Shown here piece by piece: positions 49,835 through 58,202 of a stretch of 64,000 nt of DNA. The position numbers were made by a program, and so were the translations under genes. The stretch lies in assembly GCA_017577485.1 (NCBI GenBank), contig PKRI01000005.1:13834-77833 (forward strand), in the 5' to 3' direction. The stretch comes from Bacillota bacterium. GTDB lineage: Bacteria; Bacillota; Sulfobacillia; Thermaerobacterales; RSA17. Every line of letters starts with the position of its first letter. Position 1 is the first letter of the stretch. The notes under the pieces are model-generated. The model saw only the letters and a list, made by a program, of their open reading frames with translations. It was not told the origin of the DNA and ran no database searches.

Positions 49835-49966
49835 GAGTTCAACCTCCCCAGGGTTGCTGCAACTGTGCTCCTAATCATCATGCGTTCCCGGCCCGGTGTG
49901 CAGGCTCCTGCCGACAAACCACGGCAGCGGTGCCGGACGCCGGGCAGGCTGCCGCCACGAAATACC

Positions 49967-51364
49967 TTAGTCGAAAATCACGGGCCGTCCCAGGTGGTCG
50001 TGAACAGGTGGGGTGGGGTGACCGGTTCCGGCCGGGCGCCGGCCGCCGGCCGGGTCACCGGGATGCAGGGGCGGCGGCGAGCCGGCGGGCGATCCGGGGG
50101 GAGAGCCGGCGGGCGATCCGGCCAGGTAGGTCCACAGGGCCGCGTCTCGGGAGCAGAAAGCGATCAACTGGGCCCGGGTGGATACCCCCAGTTTCTGAAA
50201 GACCGCCGTCAGGTGCTTCTTGACCGTGACCTCGGCGATGCAGAGCCGGTCCGCGATCTCGGCGTTGCTCAGTCCCTCCAGGACGGCCAGGACCACGTCC
50301 CGCTGGCGTGGGGTCAGGTCGTCCAGCAGCAGCCTGGCCGTGCCGGTCGGCGCCGATGCCGCCCCGGCACCGGCCCCGGCGGCGGCCGCCGCCCGGTCAA
50401 GGAACAGCCCCGGGTGCGCGTCCGGCGCCGCCGGCGCCGGGACGTCCTCGCCGGTGCCGGCGGATACCAGCCAGGCCCGCAGGACCTGCACCGTCGCCCC
50501 GAAGAGGACCACGCCGCTCAAGGCGGCCAGCGTCGCATCCCAGGGAGCCGGCACGAAGGGTGCCACGGCACCGCCGCCCACGACGCCCACGGCGGCGGCG
50601 GTCACCACGGTCAGCCAGCGCACCATGCCCTCGGCCAGGCCAGGCCGGATCAGGCCGTCCGCGGCGCTGCCGGCGGCACAGCCCAGGACCACGATGGCAT
50701 GCGGGAGCGCAGCGGCCGTCTGGATCAGCCAGCCCGGCAGGATGCGGTCGGGAAGCAGCGGCACCAGGACCTCGGTGGCCAGGTGGATCGCCACTACCAC
50801 CAGGAGGGCCCGGCGCCAGATGCGGGCGCCCGGGCGCTGCAGGGCGGCGTCGCGCCAGAGCCGCAGGGCCAGCAGGATGTAGATGGCGCTCAGCCCCACC
50901 AGGAGCGCACCGTCGTGGCCGGCGCGCCCGAACCACAGCCGCCCCACGGCCGACTGGGGCGCCAGGGACCAGGTCAGGTAAAGGGGCAGCAGGACCGCGG
51001 GCGGCACGTAGATGGCCCACGGGTGTTTCGCGAGCCGCCGCGCCGGCGCCGGATCGTCACCGGGGCCGGCGGCCACGAGCCAGTCGTCCACGGCCAGCCG
51101 CAGCAGGCCGGCCATGAACATCAGGGCCGCCCAGTCGGCCAGAGGCCACCAGGGGTGAACCCACTCCCACCCCAGCAGGGCGACCACGGCCGATACGGCC
51201 AGCAGCAGGTGCGTCGGCAGAAGCCACACCATGGTGAGGGTGACGAGCCGCGCGCGCCGGTTGCCCTGGCGGGCGGCGCCCAGCAGCAGCGCCAGCATCA
51301 CGGCCGTCGCCGCCAGGGAGAAACCTCCGTACAGGAGCCAAGCAAACAACCGCCCGTCCCCCAC
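49967..51364 (-). CDS. Membrane-anchored LuxR-family transcriptional regulator
   Basis: The first 280 residues hold about eight membrane spans with no family that I recognise. A low-complexity Ala/Pro linker follows. A LuxR/GerE helix-turn-helix then occupies about residues 350-412: LTPRQRDVVLAVLEGLSNAEIADRL and EVTVKKHLTAVFQKLGVSTRAQLIAF. The Gly/Pro-rich tail is about 50 residues. The arrangement is a one-component membrane regulator. GTG 51364 is the likely start but has poor spacing; TTG 51349 is possible. It lies between etfB and fadN, divergent from fadN, so it may sense lipids or the membrane state. Confidence 0.75.
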   Translation of the reverse strand: MGDGRLFAWLLYGGFSLAATAVMLALLLGAARQGNRRARLVTLTMVWLLPTHLLLAVSAVVALLGWEWVHPWWPLADWAALMFMAGLLRLAVDDWLVAAGPGDDPAPARRLAKHPWAIYVPPAVLLPLYLTWSLAPQSAVGRLWFGRAGHDGALLVGLSAIYILLALRLWRDAALQRPGARIWRRALLVVVAIHLATEVLVPLLPDRILPGWLIQTAAALPHAIVVLGCAAGSAADGLIRPGLAEGMVRWLTVVTAAAVGVVGGGAVAPFVPAPWDATLAALSGVVLFGATVQVLRAWLVSAGTGEDVPAPAAPDAHPGLFLDRAAAAAGAGAGAASAPTGTARLLLDDLTPRQRDVVLAVLEGLSNAEIADRLCIAEVTVKKHLTAVFQKLGVSTRAQLIAFCSRDAALWTYLAGSPAGSPPGSPAGSPPPLHPGDPAGGRRPAGTGHPTPPVHDHLGRPVIFD

Positions 51365-51457
51365 CCCTGCCTTAAGCCGGCGCTTACAGCATAGCAGACC
51401 GGAGGCCCGCCCCGCGCTCAAGATGAAAAGGGAAACCCCGAGCCCGGCGAGAATTCG

Positions 51458-51479
51458 ACCTACCGAACGGTTGGAAGGT
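51458..51479 (+). promoter_or_regulatory. Palindromic operator upstream of fadN
   Basis: The core CCGAACGGTTGGA is flanked by ACCTA on the left and AGGT on the right; 16 of 22 positions are dyad-symmetric. An identical copy lies at 54783-54804 before fadA. The form resembles ACCGAxCGGTxGGT sites of acyl-CoA-responsive TetR regulators such as the Thermus FadR/PfmR group. It lies 32 bases before the fadN start. Confidence 0.75.
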
Positions 51480-51511
51480 TTGCGCTTCGGCGCACGAGGA
51501 GGCTCCCCGAC

Positions 51512-53935
51512 GTGCCTGACCGCATTCGCCGCGTCGCCGTCCTCGGCTCGGGAACCATGGGCGCCCAGATCGCCGTGCTGCTTGCCAGTTTCGGCTGCAC
51601 CGTCGACCTGCTGGACCTGGTCCCTCCCGCACCGGGCGGCGGCGGTTCCCCGGAGCCCGGGGACCGCAGCAGGCTGGCCGCCCAGGCCCTGCAGCGCCTG
51701 CGGACCATGAACCCGGCCCCCGCCCTGCACCCGTCGGCCTACGACCGGGTGCGTCCCGGCAACTTCGACGACGACCTGCCGCGCCTGGCCGAGGCCGACT
51801 GGGTCATCGAAGCCGTAGTGGAACGGCTGGAGCCCAAGCAGGCGCTGTGGTCGCGGGCGGCCCGGCACGTTCGCCCCGACGCCGTGCTCAGCACCAACAC
51901 CTCGGGCATCTCCATCGCCGCCATCGCCCAGGCGCTGCCGGAGCCGCTGCGCCGCCGCTTCCTGGGCACCCACTTCTTCAACCCGCCGCGGTACCTGCGG
52001 CTGCTGGAGGTGATCCCCACCGCCGACACCGACCCCGAGGCGGTGGAACGGATCCGGCGCTTCGGCCAGGACCGGCTGGGCAAGGGCGTGGTCATCGCCC
52101 GCGACACGCCCAACTTCATCGCCAACCGCATCGGCTGCTACGGGCTGATGGTCACCCTGGACCTGATGCGGGAGTTCGGTTTCGGCCCCGACGAGGTCGA
52201 TACCATCACCGGCACGCCCATGGGCCGGCCCAGGAGCGCCACCTTCCGCACCCTGGACATCGTCGGATTGGACGTGTTCGCCAACGTGGCCCGCAACCTG
52301 CAGGAAGCCACCAGTGATCCCGCCGAGCGCGAGGCCTTCCGCCTGCCCGCCTTCTTCGAGGCCATGCTGGAGCGGGGCTGGCTGGGCGAGAAGTCCGGTC
52401 AGGGCTTTTACCGCCGGGAAAAGGTGGACGGCCGCACCGAGATCCTGGCGCTGGACCTGGACACGCTGGAATACCGGCCGCGGCGCAAGCTGCAGGCCGT
52501 CTCCCTGCAGGCGGTGTCCGGCCTGGACGACCCCGCCGAGCGGATGCGGCGCCTGGTGAACGCGGGCGACGCCGCGGGGCGCTTCGCCTGGGCCCTGACC
52601 AAGCGGGTGCTGCTCTACACCGCGGCTAAAGCGCCCGAGATCAGCGACGACATCGCCGGCATCGACCGGGCCATGAAGTGGGGCTTCGGCTGGGAGCAGG
52701 GTCCATTTGAGCTGTGGGACGCCCTGGGCCTGCGGGAGACGGTGGCCCGCATGGAGCAGGAGGGCGACCAGGTCCCCGAATGGGTCCGCCGGGTGGCGGA
52801 GACCCACGGCGCCTTCTACGGGTGGACCGACGGGACCCGGACCCAGGCCGCCTACAGCGGCGAGGTCATTGCCGTCCCGGAAGACCCGCGGGTCATCGAC
52901 GCCGCGCGGCTGGCCCGGCAGAACCGCGTGGTTTACCGCAACGCCGGCGCCACCCTTTACGACCTGGGCGACGAGGTGCTGTACCTGGACTTCCACTCGG
53001 CCAAGCAGGCCATCGGGGCCGACATGCTGCAGGCCGTATCGGTGGCGCTGGACGAGAGCGCCCGCAACTGGCGCGGCCTGGTGATCTCAAGCCATGTGCG
53101 CCCCAACTTCTGCGTGGGCGCCAACCTGATGGAGATCCTCTTCCTGGCCGAAGAGGGCGAGTGGGACGAGCTTGACGCGGTTGTGCGCCTGTTCCAGGGC
53201 CTGAACCAGCGCCTGCGATTCCACCCGCGGCCGGTGGTGGTGGCGCCCTTCGGCATGACCCTGGGCGGCGGCGTGGAGCTGACCTTCGGCGCCGACCGCG
53301 TGGTGGCGGCGGCCGAAACCTACCTGGGCCTGGTGGAGGTGGGGGCCGGCGTGATCCCCGCCGGCGGCGGCTGTAAGGAGATGCTGCGGCGGGCGGTGCA
53401 GGGGCTGCCCGGCGCGGCGGCCGGCAGCGGCGGCGACCCCGGCGCCCTGACAGGCGGGCAACTGGACCTGCAGCCCATCGTCAACCGCATCTTCGAGACC
53501 ATCGGACTGGCCAAGGTGGGCGCCAGCGCCTTCGAGGCCCGCGACCTGGGCTACCTGGCGCCCGGTGATGTGGTGGTGCCCAACATCGACCACCTGCTGT
53601 ACCGGGCCAAGCGGGAAGTCCTGGCCCTCGACGCCGCGGGCTACCGGCCGCCGGAGCCGGCGCTGATCCCGGTGGTGGGCCGGGGCGGCCGTGCGGTGCT
53701 GGAGACCGGCGCCTACCAGATGCACTGGGCCGGCTACGCCAGCGACTACGACCTCCACATCGCCCGGAAACTGGCTTTCGTGCTCAGCGGCGGCGAGCTG
53801 GACGGCGGCACCCTGGTCACCGAGCAGTACCTGCTGGACCTGGAGCGGGAGGCGTTCCTGAGCCTGGCCGGCGATCCCCGGACCCAGGCGCGGATGCGGC
53901 ACCTGCTGACCACGGGCAAGCCGCTGCGGAACTGA
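51512..53935 (+). CDS. fadN: 3-hydroxyacyl-CoA dehydrogenase/enoyl-CoA hydratase (FadN/FadB-like)
   Basis: This bifunctional enzyme performs the hydratase and NAD-dependent dehydrogenase steps of beta-oxidation. Order: NAD-binding domain VAVLGSGTMGAQIA (residues 7-20), NTSGISI and GTHFFNPPRYLRLLEVIPT, catalytic pair region, second dehydrogenase domain to about 460, then a crotonase fold with SHVRPNFCVGANLMEI and FGMTLGGGVELTFGADRVVA. The dehydrogenase-first order is that of Bacillus FadN, opposite to E. coli FadB. GTG 51512 follows GAGGAGG by nine bases. Confidence 0.93.
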   Translation: MPDRIRRVAVLGSGTMGAQIAVLLASFGCTVDLLDLVPPAPGGGGSPEPGDRSRLAAQALQRLRTMNPAPALHPSAYDRVRPGNFDDDLPRLAEADWVIEAVVERLEPKQALWSRAARHVRPDAVLSTNTSGISIAAIAQALPEPLRRRFLGTHFFNPPRYLRLLEVIPTADTDPEAVERIRRFGQDRLGKGVVIARDTPNFIANRIGCYGLMVTLDLMREFGFGPDEVDTITGTPMGRPRSATFRTLDIVGLDVFANVARNLQEATSDPAEREAFRLPAFFEAMLERGWLGEKSGQGFYRREKVDGRTEILALDLDTLEYRPRRKLQAVSLQAVSGLDDPAERMRRLVNAGDAAGRFAWALTKRVLLYTAAKAPEISDDIAGIDRAMKWGFGWEQGPFELWDALGLRETVARMEQEGDQVPEWVRRVAETHGAFYGWTDGTRTQAAYSGEVIAVPEDPRVIDAARLARQNRVVYRNAGATLYDLGDEVLYLDFHSAKQAIGADMLQAVSVALDESARNWRGLVISSHVRPNFCVGANLMEILFLAEEGEWDELDAVVRLFQGLNQRLRFHPRPVVVAPFGMTLGGGVELTFGADRVVAAAETYLGLVEVGAGVIPAGGGCKEMLRRAVQGLPGAAAGSGGDPGALTGGQLDLQPIVNRIFETIGLAKVGASAFEARDLGYLAPGDVVVPNIDHLLYRAKREVLALDAAGYRPPEPALIPVVGRGGRAVLETGAYQMHWAGYASDYDLHIARKLAFVLSGGELDGGTLVTEQYLLDLEREAFLSLAGDPRTQARMRHLLTTGKPLRN

Positions 53936-54071
53936 CAGGCGGGCCGCCGCCCAACCGGCCGGCGGCGCGGCCGCCGGGACGGGCCCGAACTCGGCCGCCG
54001 CCCGGGTGGCGGCCGCTGCGTCCCCCTGCCAGCCCCCGCGCATACGCTGGGGCGGAAGGCAGGAGATGCAC

Positions 54072-54689
54072 GTGCCCGTCACCCGCCGCTACGACCGCCG
54101 CCGGGCCCTGGACTACGCGCGCCGCCACTGGAACAACCCCAACCCCCGCTTCGCCAACATGGACACCTTCGGCGGCGGGGGCGACTGCACCAACTTCACG
54201 TCCCAGTGCCTGTGGGCCGGCAGCTGGCCTATGGACTACCGGCGCAGCACCTGGACCAGCGAGTGGTGGTACCGCCGCATCGGCACCGACCCCTTCGACC
54301 GCCGGGGCGACGACTGGTGGTCATGCACCTGGTCGGTGCCCGAGAACCAGTTCCGCTACCTGGCCGAGAACCACGGGCAGGCCCTGGACCTGCTGGCCGA
54401 CCCGCGCCGCGCCCGCCGGCTGCGGCGGGGCGACATCATCTACTATGACTGGGGCGCGGGCCGCTTCGGCCACAGCGCCATCGTCACCGCCTTCGACCGG
54501 CGCGGCGAGCCGCTGGTGACGTACCGGACGCTGGCGCCGCTGAGTCCCCAGCGCAACGTCCACTGGCAGCTGCGCTTCCGGCGGCCGGCCGCCCGCATCT
54601 GGGGCATCCGGCTGACCGACAGGCCGGTGGTCTTCCCGGCCCGGCCGGACTGGTCGCGGCTCGTACCCTGCGACCGCACCCGGCGCTGA
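54072..54689 (+). CDS. Amidase_6-like putative cell-wall amidase domain protein
   Basis: A 205-residue protein of the family with a Cys-His active site related to NlpC/CHAP folds. Residues DCTNFTSQCLWAG (about 38-50) hold the catalytic cysteine, and FGHSAIVTAF (about 136-145) the histidine; WTSEWWYRR and GDIIYYDWGAG are typical. No signal peptide is seen, unlike most wall amidases. Sporulating Bacillota often have several such genes. GTG 54072 follows AGGAG by six bases; ATG 54066 abuts it. It is inserted between fadN and fadA without an obvious metabolic link. Confidence 0.82.
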   Translation: MPVTRRYDRRRALDYARRHWNNPNPRFANMDTFGGGGDCTNFTSQCLWAGSWPMDYRRSTWTSEWWYRRIGTDPFDRRGDDWWSCTWSVPENQFRYLAENHGQALDLLADPRRARRLRRGDIIYYDWGAGRFGHSAIVTAFDRRGEPLVTYRTLAPLSPQRNVHWQLRFRRPAARIWGIRLTDRPVVFPARPDWSRLVPCDRTRR

Positions 54690-54782
54690 CGCGCCGCCCT
54701 TCCGGGAACGGAGCGGCGCCGCCCTGCGCAGGAGCGGGACCCGCACCGCCCCGCAGGAATAAATCCCGCGCGTCACGAACGT

Positions 54783-54804
54783 ACCTACCGAACGGTTGGA
54801 AGGT
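54783..54804 (+). promoter_or_regulatory. Palindromic operator upstream of fadA
   Basis: All 22 bases are identical to the element upstream of fadN at 51458-51479. It lies about 78 bases before the fadA start, after the amidase gene, which suggests that fadA and fadE have their own regulated promoter. Confidence 0.75.
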
Positions 54805-54881
54805 TCGCCGGTGGACCAGCGCCGGGCGCTCCCCCATGCCCGGCGCCCCCGGCCTCCTGCGGGAAACGGCGGTGAGCATCG

Positions 54882-56063
54882 GTGCGGGAAGCCGTGATCG
54901 TCAGCGGCGCCCGGACCCCCCTGGGCCGGGCGTTCAAGGGGATGTTGAGGCACGTCCGGCCGGACGACCTGGCCGCCCTGGTGATCAAGGAAGCGGTGGC
55001 CCGGGCGCCGGGCCTCGACCCGGCCGAGATCGACGATGTGATCCTGGGCTGCGCCATGCCCGAGGGCGAGCAGGGGCTCAACCTGGGCCGCATCGCCGCC
55101 CTGCGGGCGGGGCTGCCCACCAGCGTGGCCGGCGTCACCGTCAACCGCTTCTGCGCCTCGGGGCTGCAGGCGGTGGCCATGGCCGCCCACCGGGTGATGC
55201 TGGGCGAGGCCGACGTGATCGTAGCCGGCGGCGTGGAGAGCATGAGCCGCGTCCCCATGGTGGGCCACCGGCCCTCGCCCAATCCCGACCTGGTGGCCCA
55301 GTATCCCGAGGTCTACATGAGCATGGGGCAGACCGCCGAGCGGGTGGCGCGGCGCTATCAGGTCAGCCGCGACGACCAGGACGCCTTCGCCCTGTCCAGC
55401 CACCGGAAAGCCCACGCGGCGGCCGCGGCGGGGCGCTTCCGCGACGAGATCGTCCCGGTGGAAGTGACGGTGCGCAGTTTCGACGGCACCGCCGCCGTCC
55501 AGCAGCAGGTGGTGGTGGACGCCGACGAGGGCATCCGCCCCGATACCTCCCTGGAGGCGCTGGCGCGGCTCAAGCCCGTTTTCCAGCGGGACGGGACCGT
55601 CACCGCCGGCAACGCCTCGCCCCTCACCGACGGCGCCGCCGCCGTGGTGGTCATGTCGGCGGAGCGGGCGGCACAGCTGGGTCTCAAGGCCTGGGCCGCC
55701 TTCCGCTCCTTCGCCGTGGCCGGCGTGGAGCCGGAGTACATGGGCATCGGGCCCTGCGTGGCGGTGCCCAAGGCCCTGGCCAGGGCCGGCATGACCGTGG
55801 GCGACCTGGACCTGATCGAACTGAACGAAGCCTTCGCCGCCCAGGCGCTGGCGGTGATCCGGCGCCTGGAACTGGACCCCGAGCGGGTCAACGTCAACGG
55901 CGGCGCCATCGCCCTGGGTCACCCCCTGGGGTGCACCGGCGCCCGGCAGGTCATCACCTTGATGTACGAGGCGGCGCGGCGGGGCGCCCGCCGCGGGCTG
56001 GTCACCATGTGCGTCGGCGGCGGCATGGGCGCCGCCGGGGTGTTCGAGTTCCCCGGGGGCTGA
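54882..56063 (+). CDS. fadA: Acetyl-CoA acyltransferase (thiolase)
   Basis: FadA cleaves 3-ketoacyl-CoA in the last step of beta-oxidation. Catalytic Cys is in NRFCASGLQAVAMA (near residue 91), the two histidines are in GGAIALGHPLGCTGAR (near 348), with the second cysteine in TMCVGGGMGAA; ELNEAFAAQ is also present. 393 residues is normal. The start is GTG 54882. Together with fadN and fadE it forms the Bacillus-type fadNAE set, here interrupted by the amidase gene. Confidence 0.95.
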   Translation: MREAVIVSGARTPLGRAFKGMLRHVRPDDLAALVIKEAVARAPGLDPAEIDDVILGCAMPEGEQGLNLGRIAALRAGLPTSVAGVTVNRFCASGLQAVAMAAHRVMLGEADVIVAGGVESMSRVPMVGHRPSPNPDLVAQYPEVYMSMGQTAERVARRYQVSRDDQDAFALSSHRKAHAAAAAGRFRDEIVPVEVTVRSFDGTAAVQQQVVVDADEGIRPDTSLEALARLKPVFQRDGTVTAGNASPLTDGAAAVVVMSAERAAQLGLKAWAAFRSFAVAGVEPEYMGIGPCVAVPKALARAGMTVGDLDLIELNEAFAAQALAVIRRLELDPERVNVNGGAIALGHPLGCTGARQVITLMYEAARRGARRGLVTMCVGGGMGAAGVFEFPGG

Positions 56064-56097
56064 GGACAGCACCGCCGGTCCGGCCGGCCCCAGGGAG

Positions 56098-56110
56098 TCC
56101 AACGGTTCGG
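56098..56110 (+). promoter_or_regulatory. Possible degenerate fad operator before fadE
   Basis: Read on the minus strand, CCGAACCGTTGGA matches the 13-base core of the two fad palindromes at 12 of 13 positions. The flanks are not conserved, so it may be a weak site or chance. Confidence 0.35.
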
Positions 56111-56154
56111 CGGCGGCACGGCGCCCGGCAGCCCGGAACCAGGGAGGGTCCACA

Positions 56155-57939
56155 TTGGCCAAGGTCGAGGCACGGGTACATGGCGGCGGGTTCCTGCTGG
56201 GACCTGCCGATGACAGCCTGGTCTTCACCCCCGAACAGTTCGACGACGACACGCGGCAGATCGGCGCCCTGGCCGAGGAATTCATCCGCAACCAGGTGCT
56301 GCCCCGGCTGGACGACCTGGAGGAAGGGCGGCACGAGCACTCGGTGGCGCTGCTGCGGGCCGCCGGCGAGTTGGGCCTGCTGGCCGGCGACATCCCGGTG
56401 AAGTACGGCGGCCTGGGCCTGAGCAAAGCCACCACCACCTATATCGCCGAGAAGACGGGCGCGGCGTCGTCCTTCGCCATCACCATGGGCGCCCACACCG
56501 GCATCGGCACCCTGCCCATCGTGTTCTTCGGCACGCCGGAACAGAAGCAGCGCTACCTCCCCTCCCTGGCTTCCGGCGAGCGCATCGCCGCGTACGCCCT
56601 GACCGAGCCCGACGCCGGCTCCGACGCGCTGGGCGCCAAGACCCGCGCCGACCGGCAGCCCGACGGGAGTTACCGGTTGACCGGCCAGAAGCAGTGGATC
56701 AGCAACGGCGCCTTCGCCGACCTGTTCGTGGTCTACGCCAAGGTGGACGGCGAGCAGTTCACGGCCTTCGTGGTGGAGCGCGAGTTCGGCGGCCTCACCC
56801 ACTCCAGCGAGTGGCGCAAGATGGGGCTCAAGGGCTCCTCGACGGTCACCATCTTCCTGGACAACGTGCCGGTGCCGGCCGCCAACGTGCTGGGCCAGGT
56901 GGGCCGCGGCCACGTCATCGCGTTCAACACCCTGAACATCGGCCGCTGGAAGCTGGCCGCCGGGTGCCTGGGCTCGTGCAAGGAACTGATCCGGATGGCC
57001 GTGGCCTTCGCCCGGGAGCGCAGGCAGTTCGGGCGGACCATCGCCTCTTTCCCCCTGACCCAGCAGAAGCTGGCCCGGATGGCCGCCCGCACCTACGCCC
57101 TGGAGAGCATGGTCTACCGCACCGCCGGCCTTTTCGACGACACCCTGTCCCAGGTGGACCACGAGGCCGAGGACGCCGGCCTCAAGGCCGCGGCGGCCAT
57201 CGCCGAGTACGCCGTGGAAGCCTCCATTAATAAGGTGTTCGGCTCCGAGGCCCTGGACTTCGTGGTGGACGAGGCCGTGCAGATCCACGGGGGCTACGGG
57301 TACGTCCAGGACTACCCGGTGGAGCGCGCCTACCGCGACGCCCGCATCAACCGCATCTTCGAGGGGACCAACGAGATCAACCGCCTGCTGATCCCCGGCA
57401 CACTGCTCCGGCGAGCCATGAAGGGCGAGATCCCGCTGATGGAGGCGCTGGGCCGGGTGCAGCAGGAACTGGGCAGCCTGTCGCCCCTGGCCGGCATGGA
57501 TGCGCCCGCCGACCCGCTCGGGGCCCTGCGGGCGCAGATCGAGGGCGCCCGCAAGGCGGCCCTGATGGTGGCGGGCCTGGGCGTGCAGAAGTACATGCTG
57601 CAGGTGGAAGAGGAGCAGGAGTTCCTGGCGGCGGCCGGCGACCTGGCCATCGAGCTGTTCGCCGCCGAGAGCGCCGTGATCCGGGCCCAGAAGGCCGCGG
57701 CGGCCGGCCATCCCGAGGCGGCGCTGCACGCGGCGCTGGCGCGGCTGCACGCCGCCGAGGGGCTGGAACGGTTCGAGCAGACGGCGCGCCTGGCCCTGGC
57801 CGGGCTGGAGCAGGGCGACACGCTGCGGGCGCAGTTGTCGCTGCTGCGGCGCCTGCTGCGGCGGGAGCCGGAGAACCTGGTCGCCCTTGGCCGCGAGATC
57901 GGCGCCCGGGTGGTGGAGAGCGGCGGGTATCCGCTCTAA
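56155..57939 (+). CDS. fadE: Acyl-CoA dehydrogenase (FadE-like)
   Basis: This FAD enzyme performs the first oxidation of beta-oxidation and passes electrons to EtfAB. Blocks: ALTEPDAGSDALGAKTRA, GQKQWISNGAFADLFVVYAK, RRQFGRTIASFPLTQQKLA, QIHGGYGYVQDYPVERAYRDARI, and the catalytic glutamate in FEGTNEINR. At 594 residues it has an extra C-terminal helical domain of about 170 residues like Bacillus FadE and VLCAD-type enzymes. TTG 56155 follows AGGGAGGG. Confidence 0.94.
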   Translation: MAKVEARVHGGGFLLGPADDSLVFTPEQFDDDTRQIGALAEEFIRNQVLPRLDDLEEGRHEHSVALLRAAGELGLLAGDIPVKYGGLGLSKATTTYIAEKTGAASSFAITMGAHTGIGTLPIVFFGTPEQKQRYLPSLASGERIAAYALTEPDAGSDALGAKTRADRQPDGSYRLTGQKQWISNGAFADLFVVYAKVDGEQFTAFVVEREFGGLTHSSEWRKMGLKGSSTVTIFLDNVPVPAANVLGQVGRGHVIAFNTLNIGRWKLAAGCLGSCKELIRMAVAFARERRQFGRTIASFPLTQQKLARMAARTYALESMVYRTAGLFDDTLSQVDHEAEDAGLKAAAAIAEYAVEASINKVFGSEALDFVVDEAVQIHGGYGYVQDYPVERAYRDARINRIFEGTNEINRLLIPGTLLRRAMKGEIPLMEALGRVQQELGSLSPLAGMDAPADPLGALRAQIEGARKAALMVAGLGVQKYMLQVEEEQEFLAAAGDLAIELFAAESAVIRAQKAAAAGHPEAALHAALARLHAAEGLERFEQTARLALAGLEQGDTLRAQLSLLRRLLRREPENLVALGREIGARVVESGGYPL

Positions 57940-57988
57940 TCCGCTTCCCGGGGTCGGCTGGCTGAGCCGGTGGCCCGACCGGTCAGGG

Positions 57989-58178
57989 CCTAAGGCGTCC
58001 TGGACGCCCTAAGATCGGGATGCTGAGGGCCCGGCAGCCACCTAAGGCACTTGGAACGCCTTCACCGGGCGGTTTCGGCCCCCGATGACCCGTCCGCACC
58101 CGGAACAGGGCACCGGGAGTGCCTTAATCGGATGCCCAGGCCCTCTTTCGAGGACCTTAAGGCGTCTGGAGCGCCTCA
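57989..58178. repeat. Three imperfect palindromic repeats in the fadE-peptidase gap
   Basis: Copies lie at about 57989-58013, 58041-58064 and 58154-58178. Each starts with CTAAGGC or TTAAGGC and ends with GCGCCT, ACGCCT or ACGCCCT. The first has a near-perfect stem (GGCGTCC, T, GGACGCC). A half-copy (GTGCCTTAAT) lies near 58120. They sit between convergent genes and may be terminators or a REP-like family. No gene is seen in 57940-58202. Confidence 0.6.
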
Positions 58179-58202
58179 GCGCGCTCGAGGGCGGGCAGCA
58201 CG

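Noticed and set aside
49967..52996. A 1009-codon open frame continuing the LuxR gene upstream
   Set aside because: The upstream 540 codons are antisense to fadN and have no protein-like pattern; the real gene starts near 51364.
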